Notes: generated from the letters alone by a model not told the origin. 64,000 bases of DNA from Chitinophaga deserti (GCF_003149455.1 NZ_QFFK01000004.1:496001-560000); one strand, 5' to 3'; shown: positions 44,323 through 53,925, counted from the first letter of the stretch. Made by a program: numbers and translations.

Positions 44323-45388
44323 AAGTAACGGGATTTATCAGGGGAAGCGTTACGGTAAAATACTGGTCGCCGGGTACTATCGTAACACTGCGTTGAGATA
44401 GTAACTGGTATTTTCGCTGAATATTCTGCAATCCTATTTTATTAGACTGTACCGAAACAGATTTCGCCTGCTGGTTATTATGGACAACCAGTTCTTCGTT
44501 ATCGTTGGTATATACCTGTATAATTAGAGGATTGGTTTCCATAATTACATTATGCTTCACGGCATTCTCGATCAGCATCTGTAGGGTGAAAGGCGGGATC
44601 TGGTAATTGCTGTATTGCTGAGGGATATTGATATCCAATTGAATGGCAGCTTCATATCTTGTTTTAAGCAAATAAAAGTAAGACTTCAGAAATGCTACTT
44701 CCACATGCACGGCGGTAAGTTCATGTTCGTTGTTCTGTAGCAGGTATCGGTAAACCCGGCACATTTCATATAAAAAATCCTCGGCTTTCTGCTGGTCTTC
44801 GGAAATGAGGGCAGATAATGAATTCAGGGAATTGAAGAGGAAATGAGGATTCACCTGGGATTTCAGGTTATCCAGTTCACTTTGCAGAGAGGCCTTCTTA
44901 GACTTCTCGGCTTCAATGAGGGATGACTTCCATTTCTTTAACAGGTAAGTGGCTTCGAATACTGCTGTGGCAATTATATTCAATATAATACCCGCTAAAG
45001 TGATACTGGCAAATTTTTCAGGCATGTAAGGCTTCCCTGCCGCACTGCAACACATCAACAGAATAAGATAGTTAATGAGAATGGTAATGGGTATAAATAC
45101 GGCCAGTGTTACCAATACACGCCGTGTAGTCTGATTTACTTCAGGCAAGTAACTCCGGATAATGTATCCTGCTTTTGAATGTATGAACCAGGATGCAGGC
45201 CATACTCCCAAAATGATTGCTGTAGTGGTAAGGAAAATGCCCGGATCAGTCACATACGCTTTCCCCCAGATAAGTGCGGCGAGGATAAAGTAATAAGGCA
45301 GTACTATCAGGAGCACGCTAACATCATATCGGGTAAGCCTGTTACTACTCACTGCATTGGTGAAACTGAAAGCGGTTTGTTTTGCCAT
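44303..45388 (-). CDS. LytS-type sensor histidine kinase
   Basis: A 361-residue kinase with about four membrane helices in the first 170 residues, then the HisK internal region: LKSQVNPHFLFNSLNSLSALI carries the phosphorylated His, followed by NAVKHN (N box) and IGLQNIQRKYQLL. A -7 box TATTTTTG at 45396-45403 lies only a few bases before the ATG, so the message may be nearly leaderless. Partner is the response regulator that overlaps its end. Confidence 0.92.
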   Translation of the reverse strand: MAKQTAFSFTNAVSSNRLTRYDVSVLLIVLPYYFILAALIWGKAYVTDPGIFLTTTAIILGVWPASWFIHSKAGYIIRSYLPEVNQTTRRVLVTLAVFIPITILINYLILLMCCSAAGKPYMPEKFASITLAGIILNIIATAVFEATYLLKKWKSSLIEAEKSKKASLQSELDNLKSQVNPHFLFNSLNSLSALISEDQQKAEDFLYEMCRVYRYLLQNNEHELTAVHVEVAFLKSYFYLLKTRYEAAIQLDINIPQQYSNYQIPPFTLQMLIENAVKHNVIMETNPLIIQVYTNDNEELVVHNNQQAKSVSVQSNKIGLQNIQRKYQLLSQRSVTIVPGDQYFTVTLPLINPVTYESNYH

Positions 45389-45600
45389 GTCCCGGCAAAA
45401 ATAGGGAAAAGGCGATAGTTTGTTACCTCATCCCCCGGTAAAGCCGGCACCGTGCCGGTGGTTAATACGGTGCCGGCAGCGATTGTAACGATTAAGACAT
45501 CCGGAATAACGATTCGCGCATCCCCTAAATTTTACCTGCCCGCCTTTTATTTTCCTTTGCATTCAGTATTTACCCCGGAAAAAACACAAGCATACATTTT

Positions 45601-46872
45601 ATGAAGCTAATTCCTTCCTTCCTACTATTGACTTTCATCTCATTGTTCATGGCCTGTAAAAAGTCTCCGGCCGAAATTGAGGACCAGGTTATCAAACCGG
45701 TAAAAAGAAACGCCGGTGCCATTGTGGGGCCGGCCGTAACCAAAACTATTGGTACCGGTGGCGGTACTTTGCAGGCAGATGGTGTGCAGCTGGTTATCCC
45801 CGCCGGAGCTGTAAGCGGACCAGTCAATTTCAGCATTCAGCCCATTGAAAACACATTAACGGGAACGTCGCGTAACGCATTCAGGCTCCTGCCGGAGCAT
45901 GTTCAGTTTAAAAAGCCGGTAACGATTGTATTCAAATATGATGCATCGGAAACCATCGGCACCTCTCCTGCCCTGCTTCACCTGGCATACCAGGATTCGA
46001 CGGGTTTCTTCCGGATGATCATGGATACGGAAAGGAACGAGACTGCGCGTACACTTACGGTAAATACCACCCACTTTAGTGACTGGACTTACGTTGAGTC
46101 CCTAAAAATAGAAACGGATCGCAGTGAGTTAATAGTTGGTGAGCAGGCGCATTTAAAGCTGATGTATCATGAAGTTTTGCTTACCTCACTGGAGAAAGAC
46201 CCGCCGATTGGAGCATATGTAGAATACAATATCCGGTCGCAGATACCACGTATAAAATGGAAAATGGGCGCAGGAGCAGGGAAACTGAAGCCGGATGGTA
46301 TCAATTGCCTGTACACCGCTCCCGCCTCACCGTCTGCCGTAAACCCGGAGCTGGTGAGTGTTTACGTTCCTGTGTGGAATCCGGTGAAGAGAGATTACAG
46401 CAGGCAGGCCATCCTGACCATTCCACTGACTATTATGGAAGACGAATTCCTGGTCTATACAATGGATGGTATCGTCCATAAAAACAAAACAGGTGATTGC
46501 CCTGCTGATGAATGCCTCAGAATGGAAGCGGACAACTTTTACATCAATGCGCAAATGAGCGGCGGTCAGTTTATCCTGATCCGTTTGCTGGGAGAATCTT
46601 TCGGGCAACGCTCCTACCCTTACGGACTGGATGACGATCAAAGTTATATCCACGTTGGTGGAATGGGAGAATGGGATTGGGTGACCAGTAAAACGCCCTG
46701 CCCAACCTGCGAATTGCAACATTCTTCGGGGGGAGTAACCATTACGCGGTACGATGCAGTTGGGGGCTATGTGGAGGGTAAATTTACCGCAGAGGTATGG
46801 TACCAGGACGGTAGTTACAATCCTCCAAAGAAGGAAATATCCGGCCAGTTCAGGTTAAAACGAAAATTATAA
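45601..46872 (+). CDS. ZU5-domain lipoprotein, paralog of the one at 27127
   Basis: A 423-residue lipoprotein (lipobox SLFMACKK). The ZU5 domain is clear: TIGTGGGTLQADGVQLVIPAGAV, FSIQPIENTL, LLPEHVQFKKPVTIVFKYD; then TTHFSDWTYVES and Ig-like strands IKWKMGAGAGKLKPDG. Order of blocks and the C-terminal domain match the 27127 protein, so this is a paralog. Function unknown; likely surface-exposed. Confidence 0.85.
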   Translation: MKLIPSFLLLTFISLFMACKKSPAEIEDQVIKPVKRNAGAIVGPAVTKTIGTGGGTLQADGVQLVIPAGAVSGPVNFSIQPIENTLTGTSRNAFRLLPEHVQFKKPVTIVFKYDASETIGTSPALLHLAYQDSTGFFRMIMDTERNETARTLTVNTTHFSDWTYVESLKIETDRSELIVGEQAHLKLMYHEVLLTSLEKDPPIGAYVEYNIRSQIPRIKWKMGAGAGKLKPDGINCLYTAPASPSAVNPELVSVYVPVWNPVKRDYSRQAILTIPLTIMEDEFLVYTMDGIVHKNKTGDCPADECLRMEADNFYINAQMSGGQFILIRLLGESFGQRSYPYGLDDDQSYIHVGGMGEWDWVTSKTPCPTCELQHSSGGVTITRYDAVGGYVEGKFTAEVWYQDGSYNPPKKEISGQFRLKRKL

Positions 46873-46927
46873 ACTGTCGGCTTCTTTACCCAGGTTTGAC
46901 CAGGTCCGTTTCTATACCCGATGAATG

Positions 46928-46955
46928 AGGAAGGTACGAGCAATCGTACCTTCCT
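46928..46955. terminator. Bidirectional hairpin between convergent genes
   Basis: AGGAAGGTACGA and TCGTACCTTCCT pair perfectly over 12 bp with a 4-base loop, between the ZU5 lipoprotein and the SnoaL-like lipoprotein. No T-run, so it is a weak classic terminator. Confidence 0.6.
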
Positions 46956-47000
46956 GCATTAAAGCCTGATAATTAATGCCGATAGCACTATGTAATGCAA

Positions 47001-47576
47001 TTATTTCTTTTTAGGCGGAGGCGGCGGCATTTTGGGAGGCTGCTGCTCGTACTGATACATCAGGTTGATCTTACCATCTTTATCAAACCTCCATATTTCA
47101 TGCAGTTCTTTAGCCGTTTTCCGTCCTTTGGCATCAGTTGAAATCTCACGGGTCCATATCAGTACCCATTCCTCATTGTTATCCCTGCTTCTGAGCGGTA
47201 CCCAGGCATGCACAGAGTCAACTACAGTGCCCATTTGCCCCCTTACCTTGTTGGCCATCAGGATAAGGCTGTCTCGGCTTCCGGTAAACATAGAACCATC
47301 GGAAAAGACCATGGTGTCTGATTCCGCGAAATAGTCCTTTGAATTGTTCATGGTGTTGTTGTCCCAGTTCTTGTACATGTTGAGGAGCGTCATTGCGTTT
47401 TTAGGATCACCGATTTCAAAATCGGAAGAGTAATCCGGCGTGAAAGGATAATTAACGACCTCCTTTTTTACCGGTTCGGTTACGGGTTCCTTTCCGGCAT
47501 CTGACTTCGATTTGTCGGTGCCCGTATTGCAGGCTGTTGCCAATGCAAGGGCCGCGAAGAGATACATCTTTCTCAT
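47001..47576 (-). CDS. SnoaL/NTF2-like lipoprotein with proline-rich tail
   Basis: A 191-residue exported lipoprotein (LALATACNT lipobox). After a Lys/Asp/Pro-rich linker there is an NTF2-like domain (MTLLNMYKNWDNNTMNNSKDYFAESD, VRGQMGTVVDSVHAWVPLRSR, EWVLIWTREISTDAKG, ELHEIWRFDKDGKI). The C-terminus is KMPPPPPKKK. No catalytic function assigned. The start ATG is at 47576; a second ATG three codons in is also possible. Confidence 0.72.
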   Translation of the reverse strand: MRKMYLFAALALATACNTGTDKSKSDAGKEPVTEPVKKEVVNYPFTPDYSSDFEIGDPKNAMTLLNMYKNWDNNTMNNSKDYFAESDTMVFSDGSMFTGSRDSLILMANKVRGQMGTVVDSVHAWVPLRSRDNNEEWVLIWTREISTDAKGRKTAKELHEIWRFDKDGKINLMYQYEQQPPKMPPPPPKKK

Positions 47577-47853
47577 AAAAGAAGTTTTCTAAGTGTTGAA
47601 GAATGGATAGGATAAGGTTAAAGAAGAGGAGGAGGAAAATGGAAAGATGTGGAGGATATAACTATCTCTAAGTTAAGCATTTTCAGGGGCAAGTCAATAA
47701 GATAGAGACTGGCTGGGAATTGAGGTTGGATATATTGATTGTCAGTAGGTTAAATTTATAAACCTGCCCCTGATTAATAATCCTGCTATTATTGGATGCA
47801 TTCGTGTCCCCATCGGGAATATTCGTTCGTCATGGTATTAAACAAAAGATATT

Positions 47854-48453
47854 ATGATGAAGAAGACAGCTTTGCACATCATTTCCAGCGCCCGGGGGAG
47901 CGCATCCTTTAGTAAGGGCCTGAGCTCGGCCATTGTTGACCGGTTAATCAGTAAGCAGGAAATCGATACCGTCATTGAAAGGGACCTTACCCGGGAAGCG
48001 CCTCCCTTCCTGAAAGGCAACCTGGTGGGAGCGTTTTATAAAGACCCGCGCACGGCCGATGAGGAGGAACGGCGCTTACTGCAGTATGCCGATTCCGTAG
48101 TCAGCGATGTAAGTAATGCCGATGTACTGATATTGGGTACTCCCATGTATAACCTCGGCATGTCGGCCTTGTTAAAAGCCTGGATCGACCAGCTGGTCCG
48201 CTTCGGGATAACGTATGGCTATGATGAAAAGGGCGTCAGGAAAGGGCATCTGAATGGCAAAAAGGTGTATCTCGCTATTGCTTCCGGGGGCAGGATGGCA
48301 GACTGGGCGCCGGATAATGAGTTCATCTCATCCCACGTGAGGGCGGTGTTTAATGCGTATATTGGCGATACGGAAGTGCATACCCTCCGGGTAGAAGGTA
48401 CCGCCATGCCGGGCTTTGAGGCAGATTATCAAACCATTGTAGCTAACTTATAA
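47854..48453 (+). CDS. azoR: FMN-dependent NADH-azoreductase family protein
   Basis: A 199-residue flavodoxin-fold oxidoreductase, azoreductase type. Motifs: HIISSARGSASFSKGL (FMN phosphate loop), LILGTPMYNLGMSALLKAWIDQLVR and AIASGGRM. The starting ATGATG is the family start. It is 12 bp upstream of the YCII-type gene on the same strand and probably cotranscribed with it and the sigma factor. Confidence 0.87.
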   Translation: MMKKTALHIISSARGSASFSKGLSSAIVDRLISKQEIDTVIERDLTREAPPFLKGNLVGAFYKDPRTADEEERRLLQYADSVVSDVSNADVLILGTPMYNLGMSALLKAWIDQLVRFGITYGYDEKGVRKGHLNGKKVYLAIASGGRMADWAPDNEFISSHVRAVFNAYIGDTEVHTLRVEGTAMPGFEADYQTIVANL

Positions 48454-48465
48454 AAGAAACAGAAC

Positions 48466-48807
48466 ATGAAAGAATTTGCATTGATATTCAGATTAAACGA
48501 TATCGCCGACTTTAAACCTTCTCCCGAGCAGATGCAGGAACGCATGAACTGGCTGGCAGGCATCGTAGCACAAAATAAACTGGTTGACAAAGGGAATACC
48601 CTGCTGCCCACACCCGGCAGCGCTCAGACGGTTAAGCCGGGTAATGTGGTTACAGACGGGCCATTCACGGAGATCAAGGAATTCGTAGTAGGATTTGTGG
48701 TGGTCAGAACTGCGGATATCGATGAAGCGGTGGCCCTGGCCAAAGAGAACCCCATATTCAAGATTGGCGGCAGTATTGAAGTGAGGGAAGTATTAAAACA
48801 AGCCTAG
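48466..48807 (+). CDS. YCII/DGPF-domain protein
   Basis: A 113-residue protein of the YciI-related (DGPF) family. FALIFRLND-type start, NTLLPTPGSAQTVKPGNVVTDGPFTEIKEFVVGFVVVRTADIDEAVALAKENP (shown only in part) carry the DGPF motif. Such proteins commonly sit beside ECF-like sigma factors, as here. Exact role unknown. Confidence 0.88.
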   Translation: MKEFALIFRLNDIADFKPSPEQMQERMNWLAGIVAQNKLVDKGNTLLPTPGSAQTVKPGNVVTDGPFTEIKEFVVGFVVVRTADIDEAVALAKENPIFKIGGSIEVREVLKQA

Positions 48808-48808
48808 T

Positions 48809-50056
48809 TTGGATCAGCCAAAGGTACATACCGAGCTGCTCCCCCATTTATTCCGGCAGGAATATGCCAGGATGACGGCCTTACTGTGCCGTCATTTTGG
48901 TTTGGAGCATATTGAACTGGCGGAGGATATTGCCAGTGACACTTTCCTGCGCGCTTCCGAGAACTGGGCGCTGCATGGCATCCCGGATAACCCGGCAGCC
49001 TGGCTGTATACCGTGGCAAAGAATAAAACGAAAGACCATCTCCGGCGCCTCTCCAACTTTGAACACCGGGTAAAAGACAGTATCCGGCAGGATGAAGCCT
49101 TATCGGAACCAGATATTGAAATAGACAGTAAGATTATAGAAGACAGTCAGCTCGCGATGATATTCGCCGTCTGCGATCCATTAATTGCATCGGAAAGCCA
49201 GATATGCCTGGCGCTGCAGGTGCTGTGCGGTTTTAGTGTGGAAGAAATCGCCAATGCATTCCTGGCGAAGAAGGAAACCATTAAAAAGCGGCTGCATAGA
49301 GCCCGGGCGGATCTCCGCAGTGGTAAGTTCCAGTTGAATGCCCTGCAGGAGTCGGCCATCACTTCCCGGCTGGATACGGTATTGAAAACCTTGTATCTGT
49401 TGTTCAATGAAGGATACTTTTCCAAATCGGGCAGCCAGCTGATCCGCAGGGAGCTTTGTGCAGAAGCGGTGCGGTTAACCCTGCTGCTGACAGGCCATCC
49501 CTCCACTAATACCAGCCAGGTGCAGGCGCTGCTGGCCCTGATGTGCTACCAGAGTTCCCGGCTGGAAGCGAGGCTGAATGCCAGTGGTGAGGTGATCCTG
49601 TTTGAGGACCAGGATCGCCAGCTGTGGGATCAATCGCTGATAGACAGGGGGAATTTCCACCTGGTGAACGCCTGTAATGGTGAGGAGGCCTCGAAGTATC
49701 ACCTGGAGGCAGCCATTGCCTACTGGCATACCACCCCTACCGGAAAAAACAAATGGGAGCAGATATTGCCGCTGTACACGCAGCTGCTGCAGCTGGCATA
49801 TTCGCCGGTAACCGCGCTGAACAGGGCTTTTGCATATGCAAAGGTGTATGGCAACCAGGCTGCCATATCAGCCGTGCATAATCTGAATCTTACGGAAAAC
49901 ACCTACTACCATGCCTTGCTGGGGAATCTTTATACCGGGATCGATAAAGGCAAAGCGATGGAACAATATAAAGCGGCTATCCAGCTGAGTACGTCCCCGG
50001 TGGAGCGGCATACGCTGTTGCAGGAAATGGGGCGGGTTGCAGGGAGCGATTTATAA
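48809..50056 (+). CDS. ECF-like sigma factor with DUF6596 domain
   Basis: A 415-residue sigma factor of the group partnered with YCII proteins. Region 2 (HIELAEDIASDTFLRASENWA) and region 4 (LALQVLCGFSVEEIANAFLAKKETIKKRLHRARADLR) are followed by a long C-terminal DUF6596 region (VLKTLYLLFNEGYFSKSGSQLIRRELCAEAVRLTLLL, shown in part) and TPR-like helices. The start is a TTG at 48809, one base after the preceding stop; a later ATG at 48872 would remove conserved residues. Part of an azoreductase-YCII-sigma operon; target genes unknown. Confidence 0.88.
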   Translation: MDQPKVHTELLPHLFRQEYARMTALLCRHFGLEHIELAEDIASDTFLRASENWALHGIPDNPAAWLYTVAKNKTKDHLRRLSNFEHRVKDSIRQDEALSEPDIEIDSKIIEDSQLAMIFAVCDPLIASESQICLALQVLCGFSVEEIANAFLAKKETIKKRLHRARADLRSGKFQLNALQESAITSRLDTVLKTLYLLFNEGYFSKSGSQLIRRELCAEAVRLTLLLTGHPSTNTSQVQALLALMCYQSSRLEARLNASGEVILFEDQDRQLWDQSLIDRGNFHLVNACNGEEASKYHLEAAIAYWHTTPTGKNKWEQILPLYTQLLQLAYSPVTALNRAFAYAKVYGNQAAISAVHNLNLTENTYYHALLGNLYTGIDKGKAMEQYKAAIQLSTSPVERHTLLQEMGRVAGSDL

Positions 50057-50116
50057 TCAAAAAATGATACTTTTAATTTCCTCCTTACAAATGGGCGGCA
50101 ATTAAAAAAAGAACTG

Positions 50117-51259
50117 ATGTTTCATATTGCGGGAATCATCCTTGCTGTATTTCTTGCTTTACTGCTTTTTACCAAAAAGGGTAAATCCCCGGCAGATCTG
50201 ATTTTAGCGATTTGGTTAGTCGTAATCGGACTTCATTTACTCTGCTATTACCTCCTGATTTCCGGTGATTTTGTTGCATTCCCGTATCTATTGGGAATGG
50301 AGATACCATTACCCCTCATTCATGGCCCGTTTTTGTATTGTTATGTGGCTACGCTTGTGGGGCAACGCAATAAAAGACTGCCCGTATATATTCATTTTAT
50401 TCCTGCGTTGGCAGCTTACCTCCTGCTGTCGGGCTTTTTTGTATTGCCATTTGCGCAGAAGATCTATGTGTATCAGCATCACGGGCTGGGTTATGAAAAA
50501 CTCACTTCCTTTATCCGGCTCCCCATTATTCCATCCGGGATCATTTACGTGTGCTGGTCGCTGGTATTATTAAGAAGGCACCGTTTGAATATAGCCCGGC
50601 AATTCTCCTATTCTGAGAAGATCAACCTGAACTGGCTGGTGTACCTCACCATTGGTATGGGAGCCATCTGGCTATCCATTATATTCGGAAATGATATTTC
50701 CACCTTCTTACTGGTAGATGTGTTTATTCTGTTTATCGGGTATTTCGGTATTAAGCAGGTAGGCATTTTCTCCAACCAGGAGGCCGGCCGTCCATTGTTA
50801 GCGGGCGCATCCTTACCTGTTGAAACAGTAAAAGTGGAGGTTCCCCCAATAGAAGTTGAACCCCTGAAATACCAGAAAACGGCCATCGATCCCGACCTCA
50901 TGTCAAAAATCCACCAGGAACTCACGCTCCTGATGCAGACGGAAAAGCTTTTCCAGGAACCAGAGCTCAACCTGGATGGATTGGCCGCCCGGTTAGGCGT
51001 TAGCAGCAATGCCCTTTCCCAGGTCATCAATACCCTGGAGCAAAGGAACTTTTACGATTATATCAATGATTTCCGCGTGGAAGAATTCAAGCGGATAGCC
51101 CTGTTACCCGAAAACAACCAGTATACCCTCCTTTCCCTGGCCTTCCAGGTAGGCTTCAATTCCAAAACATCATTTAACCGGAACTTCAAAAAGGCAACGG
51201 GCCTCTCTCCCAAAGAATACTGCCAGCAGCATAAGATAAACCCTTCAACCGAGGACTGA
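50117..51259 (+). CDS. Membrane-anchored AraC-type regulator
   Basis: A 380-residue regulator with an N-terminal set of about seven membrane helices (residues 1-215) and a C-terminal AraC HTH domain: LNLDGLAARLGVSSNALSQVIN, NFYDYINDFRVEEFKRIAL, LLSLAFQVGFNSKTSFNRNFKKATG. This architecture is common in Bacteroidota; the membrane part probably senses a small molecule. No binding site identified. The next gene (DUF2306) is 110 bp downstream. Confidence 0.92.
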   Translation: MFHIAGIILAVFLALLLFTKKGKSPADLILAIWLVVIGLHLLCYYLLISGDFVAFPYLLGMEIPLPLIHGPFLYCYVATLVGQRNKRLPVYIHFIPALAAYLLLSGFFVLPFAQKIYVYQHHGLGYEKLTSFIRLPIIPSGIIYVCWSLVLLRRHRLNIARQFSYSEKINLNWLVYLTIGMGAIWLSIIFGNDISTFLLVDVFILFIGYFGIKQVGIFSNQEAGRPLLAGASLPVETVKVEVPPIEVEPLKYQKTAIDPDLMSKIHQELTLLMQTEKLFQEPELNLDGLAARLGVSSNALSQVINTLEQRNFYDYINDFRVEEFKRIALLPENNQYTLLSLAFQVGFNSKTSFNRNFKKATGLSPKEYCQQHKINPSTED

Positions 51260-51371
51260 ATCCCTCCCATCCTGCCTTTTGGAACGTACCACCGGGCATT
51301 TCTGAGCGACCACCTTACGTTTTGGAGCGTTCCGCAGCCGCGGTTCTCCTTCTTTTGCACCTAAAAACAAG

Positions 51372-51995
51372 ATGGTAAAGAAGGTTCTATGGCTCCTGAT
51401 GGCATTGTTGTCGGTTTTTATCGGGTTGTATCCCAGCCAGTTCTTTATGGCAGAAAAGAAGGCAGGCATATTAAAGCTCAAACCCGATGCTCTCTTTTTA
51501 AATCCCTTTTGGCAGGCTGGCTTTTATGTGCACATTATCCTGGGCGGACTGGCACTCCTGATCGGCTGGGTGCAATTCAGCAGTTGGATCAGGAGCCGGA
51601 GTCTGCAGTTCCACCGGCTAACTGGCAAGGTGTATGTGACGGCGGTGCTGCTGAGTGCCGTATCCGGCTTTTATATTGCGTTTTACGCTTCCGGTGGAGT
51701 TCCGGCCAAATTGGGCTTTATGACTTTAAGCTGTGTATGGTTCTGTACCACGGTCATGGGGTACATCCGTATAAAGAACGGGCAGGTGGAGCAGCATAAA
51801 AACCTCATGATCTATAGCTATGCCTGCTGCTTTGCAGCCGTAACCTTAAGGCTGTGGATGCCTTTGCTCATTAAAATCTTCGGTGATTTCGGTACGGCGT
51901 ACAGCGTGGTGGCCTGGTGGTGCTGGGTGCCGAATCTGGCGGTGGCTTACCTGCTTACACGAAAACGGGCTGTGGCGATCTCCGTTGAGTACTAA
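51372..51995 (+). CDS. DUF2306 membrane protein
   Basis: A 207-residue protein with six membrane helices and the DUF2306 motif: FYVHIILGGLALLIGWVQFS, SLQFHRLTGKVYV, VSGFYIAFYASGG, QVEQHKNLMIYSYACCFAAVTLRLWMP (in part). Conserved His residues in the helices suggest haem or metal binding, known or suspected in the family. Function unknown. Confidence 0.87.
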   Translation: MVKKVLWLLMALLSVFIGLYPSQFFMAEKKAGILKLKPDALFLNPFWQAGFYVHIILGGLALLIGWVQFSSWIRSRSLQFHRLTGKVYVTAVLLSAVSGFYIAFYASGGVPAKLGFMTLSCVWFCTTVMGYIRIKNGQVEQHKNLMIYSYACCFAAVTLRLWMPLLIKIFGDFGTAYSVVAWWCWVPNLAVAYLLTRKRAVAISVEY

Positions 51996-52013
51996 ATTGA
52001 ATAGTTATAACAA

Positions 52014-52038
52014 GCAACCCACGTATTGCGCGGGTTGC
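52014..52038. terminator. Hairpin between convergent genes
   Basis: GCAACCC and GGGTTGC arms of 7 bp around an 11-base loop in the 52-bp gap between the DUF2306 and erythromycin-esterase-like genes. Weak T content. Confidence 0.45.
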
Positions 52039-52047
52039 CTGCCAGTA

Positions 52048-53010
52048 TTATTTCAGTATCCTGGATGCCGAAGTTGTCTTAATAAACAGAATAGCATCAA
52101 AATCCACTCCGGGCTTAATGGGACGTGCCCTGCTTTCCGTCCAGTTCGCGTAGATATTGGTGATATCCCTTTGCTGGTTGGTGAGGGGATTCGGTGCTTT
52201 GTTGAAGGGGATGTAGATGGTAGGGTGACTGGCCTTTGAGAACATCTCGGAGAACGATTCGCCAGGAGCTGTAAAGTCTTTTGATACCAGGCCCTCATCT
52301 TGGGAGATGACGGTTACGGAGCCGTTGAAAGTGTCAAACCCCAACACATAGAACTGCGCACCATATTGTTGCTTTACATGATACCCCATTCCCCGGTATT
52401 GGGCAATAATGGTATCCTTGGCGATATGGATATTATGTGCCCAGAGGATGGTTTTTTGTTTGTGTTTGGATTGATCGGCGATCATGTTCTCCGCCATGAG
52501 CCTGTCGCGGTTGAAAGGGTCTCCGGCGAATTCTTCCCGGTCAAAGCCGTATATGCTTACCTTTTGGAAGGCGGGCTGCCTGTTGTTGTATTGCCTGATG
52601 GACTGGAATAGGTGGTAGATCTCTTCGGTGTTGTATAAGACCATATCCTTCATAATTACCTTCAGGTCACCCGTTCCGTTTTGTACATATGCATTTACCG
52701 GCTCCAGGAATTTATCCTGCATCTCGAAGCCTATACGCTTATAACCGAGGTGCGTAATGAGGTAGGAAATGATGCGCTGCTTTTGATTGTAGAACTCCCT
52801 GGTGCCGTGGGAGGCTTCACCCAGGCCGATTACGAGGTTATGCTTTAATTCTGATTTCAGGAAGTGGAGGTCTTCGGTGGACTGGGCAGTGTCTGGCTGC
52901 AGCGGGTATGCGTTTTCATTGATCCATTTTGTAGTGGCATCCTGGGAATAAGTGGTTATGCCAACGGAGATCAGGAGCATACTGATAATCATACATCTAC
53001 TTATCATCAT
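52048..53010 (-). CDS. Erythromycin esterase-like protein
   Basis: A 320-residue exported protein (signal peptide before YSQD). The family core is clear: GLGEASHGTREFYNQKQRII, IGFEMQDKFLEPVNAYV, IYGFDREEF, LWAHNIHIA, and GFDTFNGSVTVI. The glutamate-histidine pair in GEASHG is the predicted catalytic pair. Exported members are common in Bacteroidota; macrolide hydrolysis is not shown. Single gene. Confidence 0.87.
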   Translation of the reverse strand: MMISRCMIISMLLISVGITTYSQDATTKWINENAYPLQPDTAQSTEDLHFLKSELKHNLVIGLGEASHGTREFYNQKQRIISYLITHLGYKRIGFEMQDKFLEPVNAYVQNGTGDLKVIMKDMVLYNTEEIYHLFQSIRQYNNRQPAFQKVSIYGFDREEFAGDPFNRDRLMAENMIADQSKHKQKTILWAHNIHIAKDTIIAQYRGMGYHVKQQYGAQFYVLGFDTFNGSVTVISQDEGLVSKDFTAPGESFSEMFSKASHPTIYIPFNKAPNPLTNQQRDITNIYANWTESRARPIKPGVDFDAILFIKTTSASRILK

Positions 53011-53105
53011 GATTTTGTGTTGAGCTGGTGGGTTTTGAATAATTACTTCGATAGGTAGATACAGCTCTGTATGATTTCCATAAAATTAACCGGTTATAGC
53101 CCGAC

Positions 53106-53843
53106 CTATTCCAGCCGGAAAGAGACTGGCAGGGTAAATAAAGTAGTAGCCGGAATGCCTTCCAGCTTGCCTGGCGTCCATTGTGGCATGCGTTGCACTA
53201 CCCGCATGGCTTCCTCATCCAGTAAGGGATGTATGCTTTTGCGCACATATGCATTGGTGATGGCGCCTTCTTTGGAAACGGAAAAAGTAACAAATACGTT
53301 CCCCTCTATGCCGTCGCGCATGGCTTTAGTGGGGTATTTGATCATCCGGTACATATAGCGCCGTAAGCTATCGAGGCCGCCGGGGAACTCGGCTGTTAGG
53401 TGATACACGAACCAGGTGGTATCTTTCCCTTCTGCAGTGAAGCACTGCCCGGCTTTAAACTCCCCGTTTTCGTATATATCATCTCTCCTGCGGTTACCGT
53501 TTTCCCAATAGGTAATATGGTGGCCGTTCAGCTTTCCTTCTTTGTAAATCCTTTCGTCTTTCAGCTTTCCGGCTTTATACGTTTTGGACACTCCGTGCAG
53601 TGTGCGGGGGGAATGATATGGCTGGTAGTTTACCTCCATCTCCAATGTACCATCTATCGTATAGCCAAGCACCTTAGTTTTCGAAGTGTCTTCCCTGTCC
53701 TTCATGACCAGCTGGTAAGAGGCTGCAGAATCCCGGGAAGATATAATCTTATTGTTTTTGGATACCCAAACGGTATCCTGTGCAAGAGAGGCAGAGCATG
53801 CGGCCAGCGCAATGACTAAGGCGGATAAAAGCTGCTTTATCAT
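53106..53843 (-). CDS. MORN-repeat protein with TonB C-terminal domain
   Basis: A 245-residue exported protein: signal peptide (CSASLAQD), then YwqK/MORN-type repeats (GVSKTYKAGKLKDERIYKEGKLNGH, in part, and ITYWENGNRRRDDIYENGEFK), then a TonB C-terminal domain (AEFPGGLDSLRRYMYRMIKYP, in part; IEGNVFVTFSVSKEGAITNA; PQWTPGK). It lacks an N-terminal membrane anchor and a proline-rich spacer, so it is not a classical energy transducer. Possibly an envelope adaptor. Confidence 0.85.
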   Translation of the reverse strand: MIKQLLSALVIALAACSASLAQDTVWVSKNNKIISSRDSAASYQLVMKDREDTSKTKVLGYTIDGTLEMEVNYQPYHSPRTLHGVSKTYKAGKLKDERIYKEGKLNGHHITYWENGNRRRDDIYENGEFKAGQCFTAEGKDTTWFVYHLTAEFPGGLDSLRRYMYRMIKYPTKAMRDGIEGNVFVTFSVSKEGAITNAYVRKSIHPLLDEEAMRVVQRMPQWTPGKLEGIPATTLFTLPVSFRLE

Positions 53844-53925
53844 AAGTAAGGTGGCTAAACAGGCCGTAATATAAGTAAAATGGATACGTGGGTTGTACGC
53901 TTTGATAAATACTTAATATTAGGTA

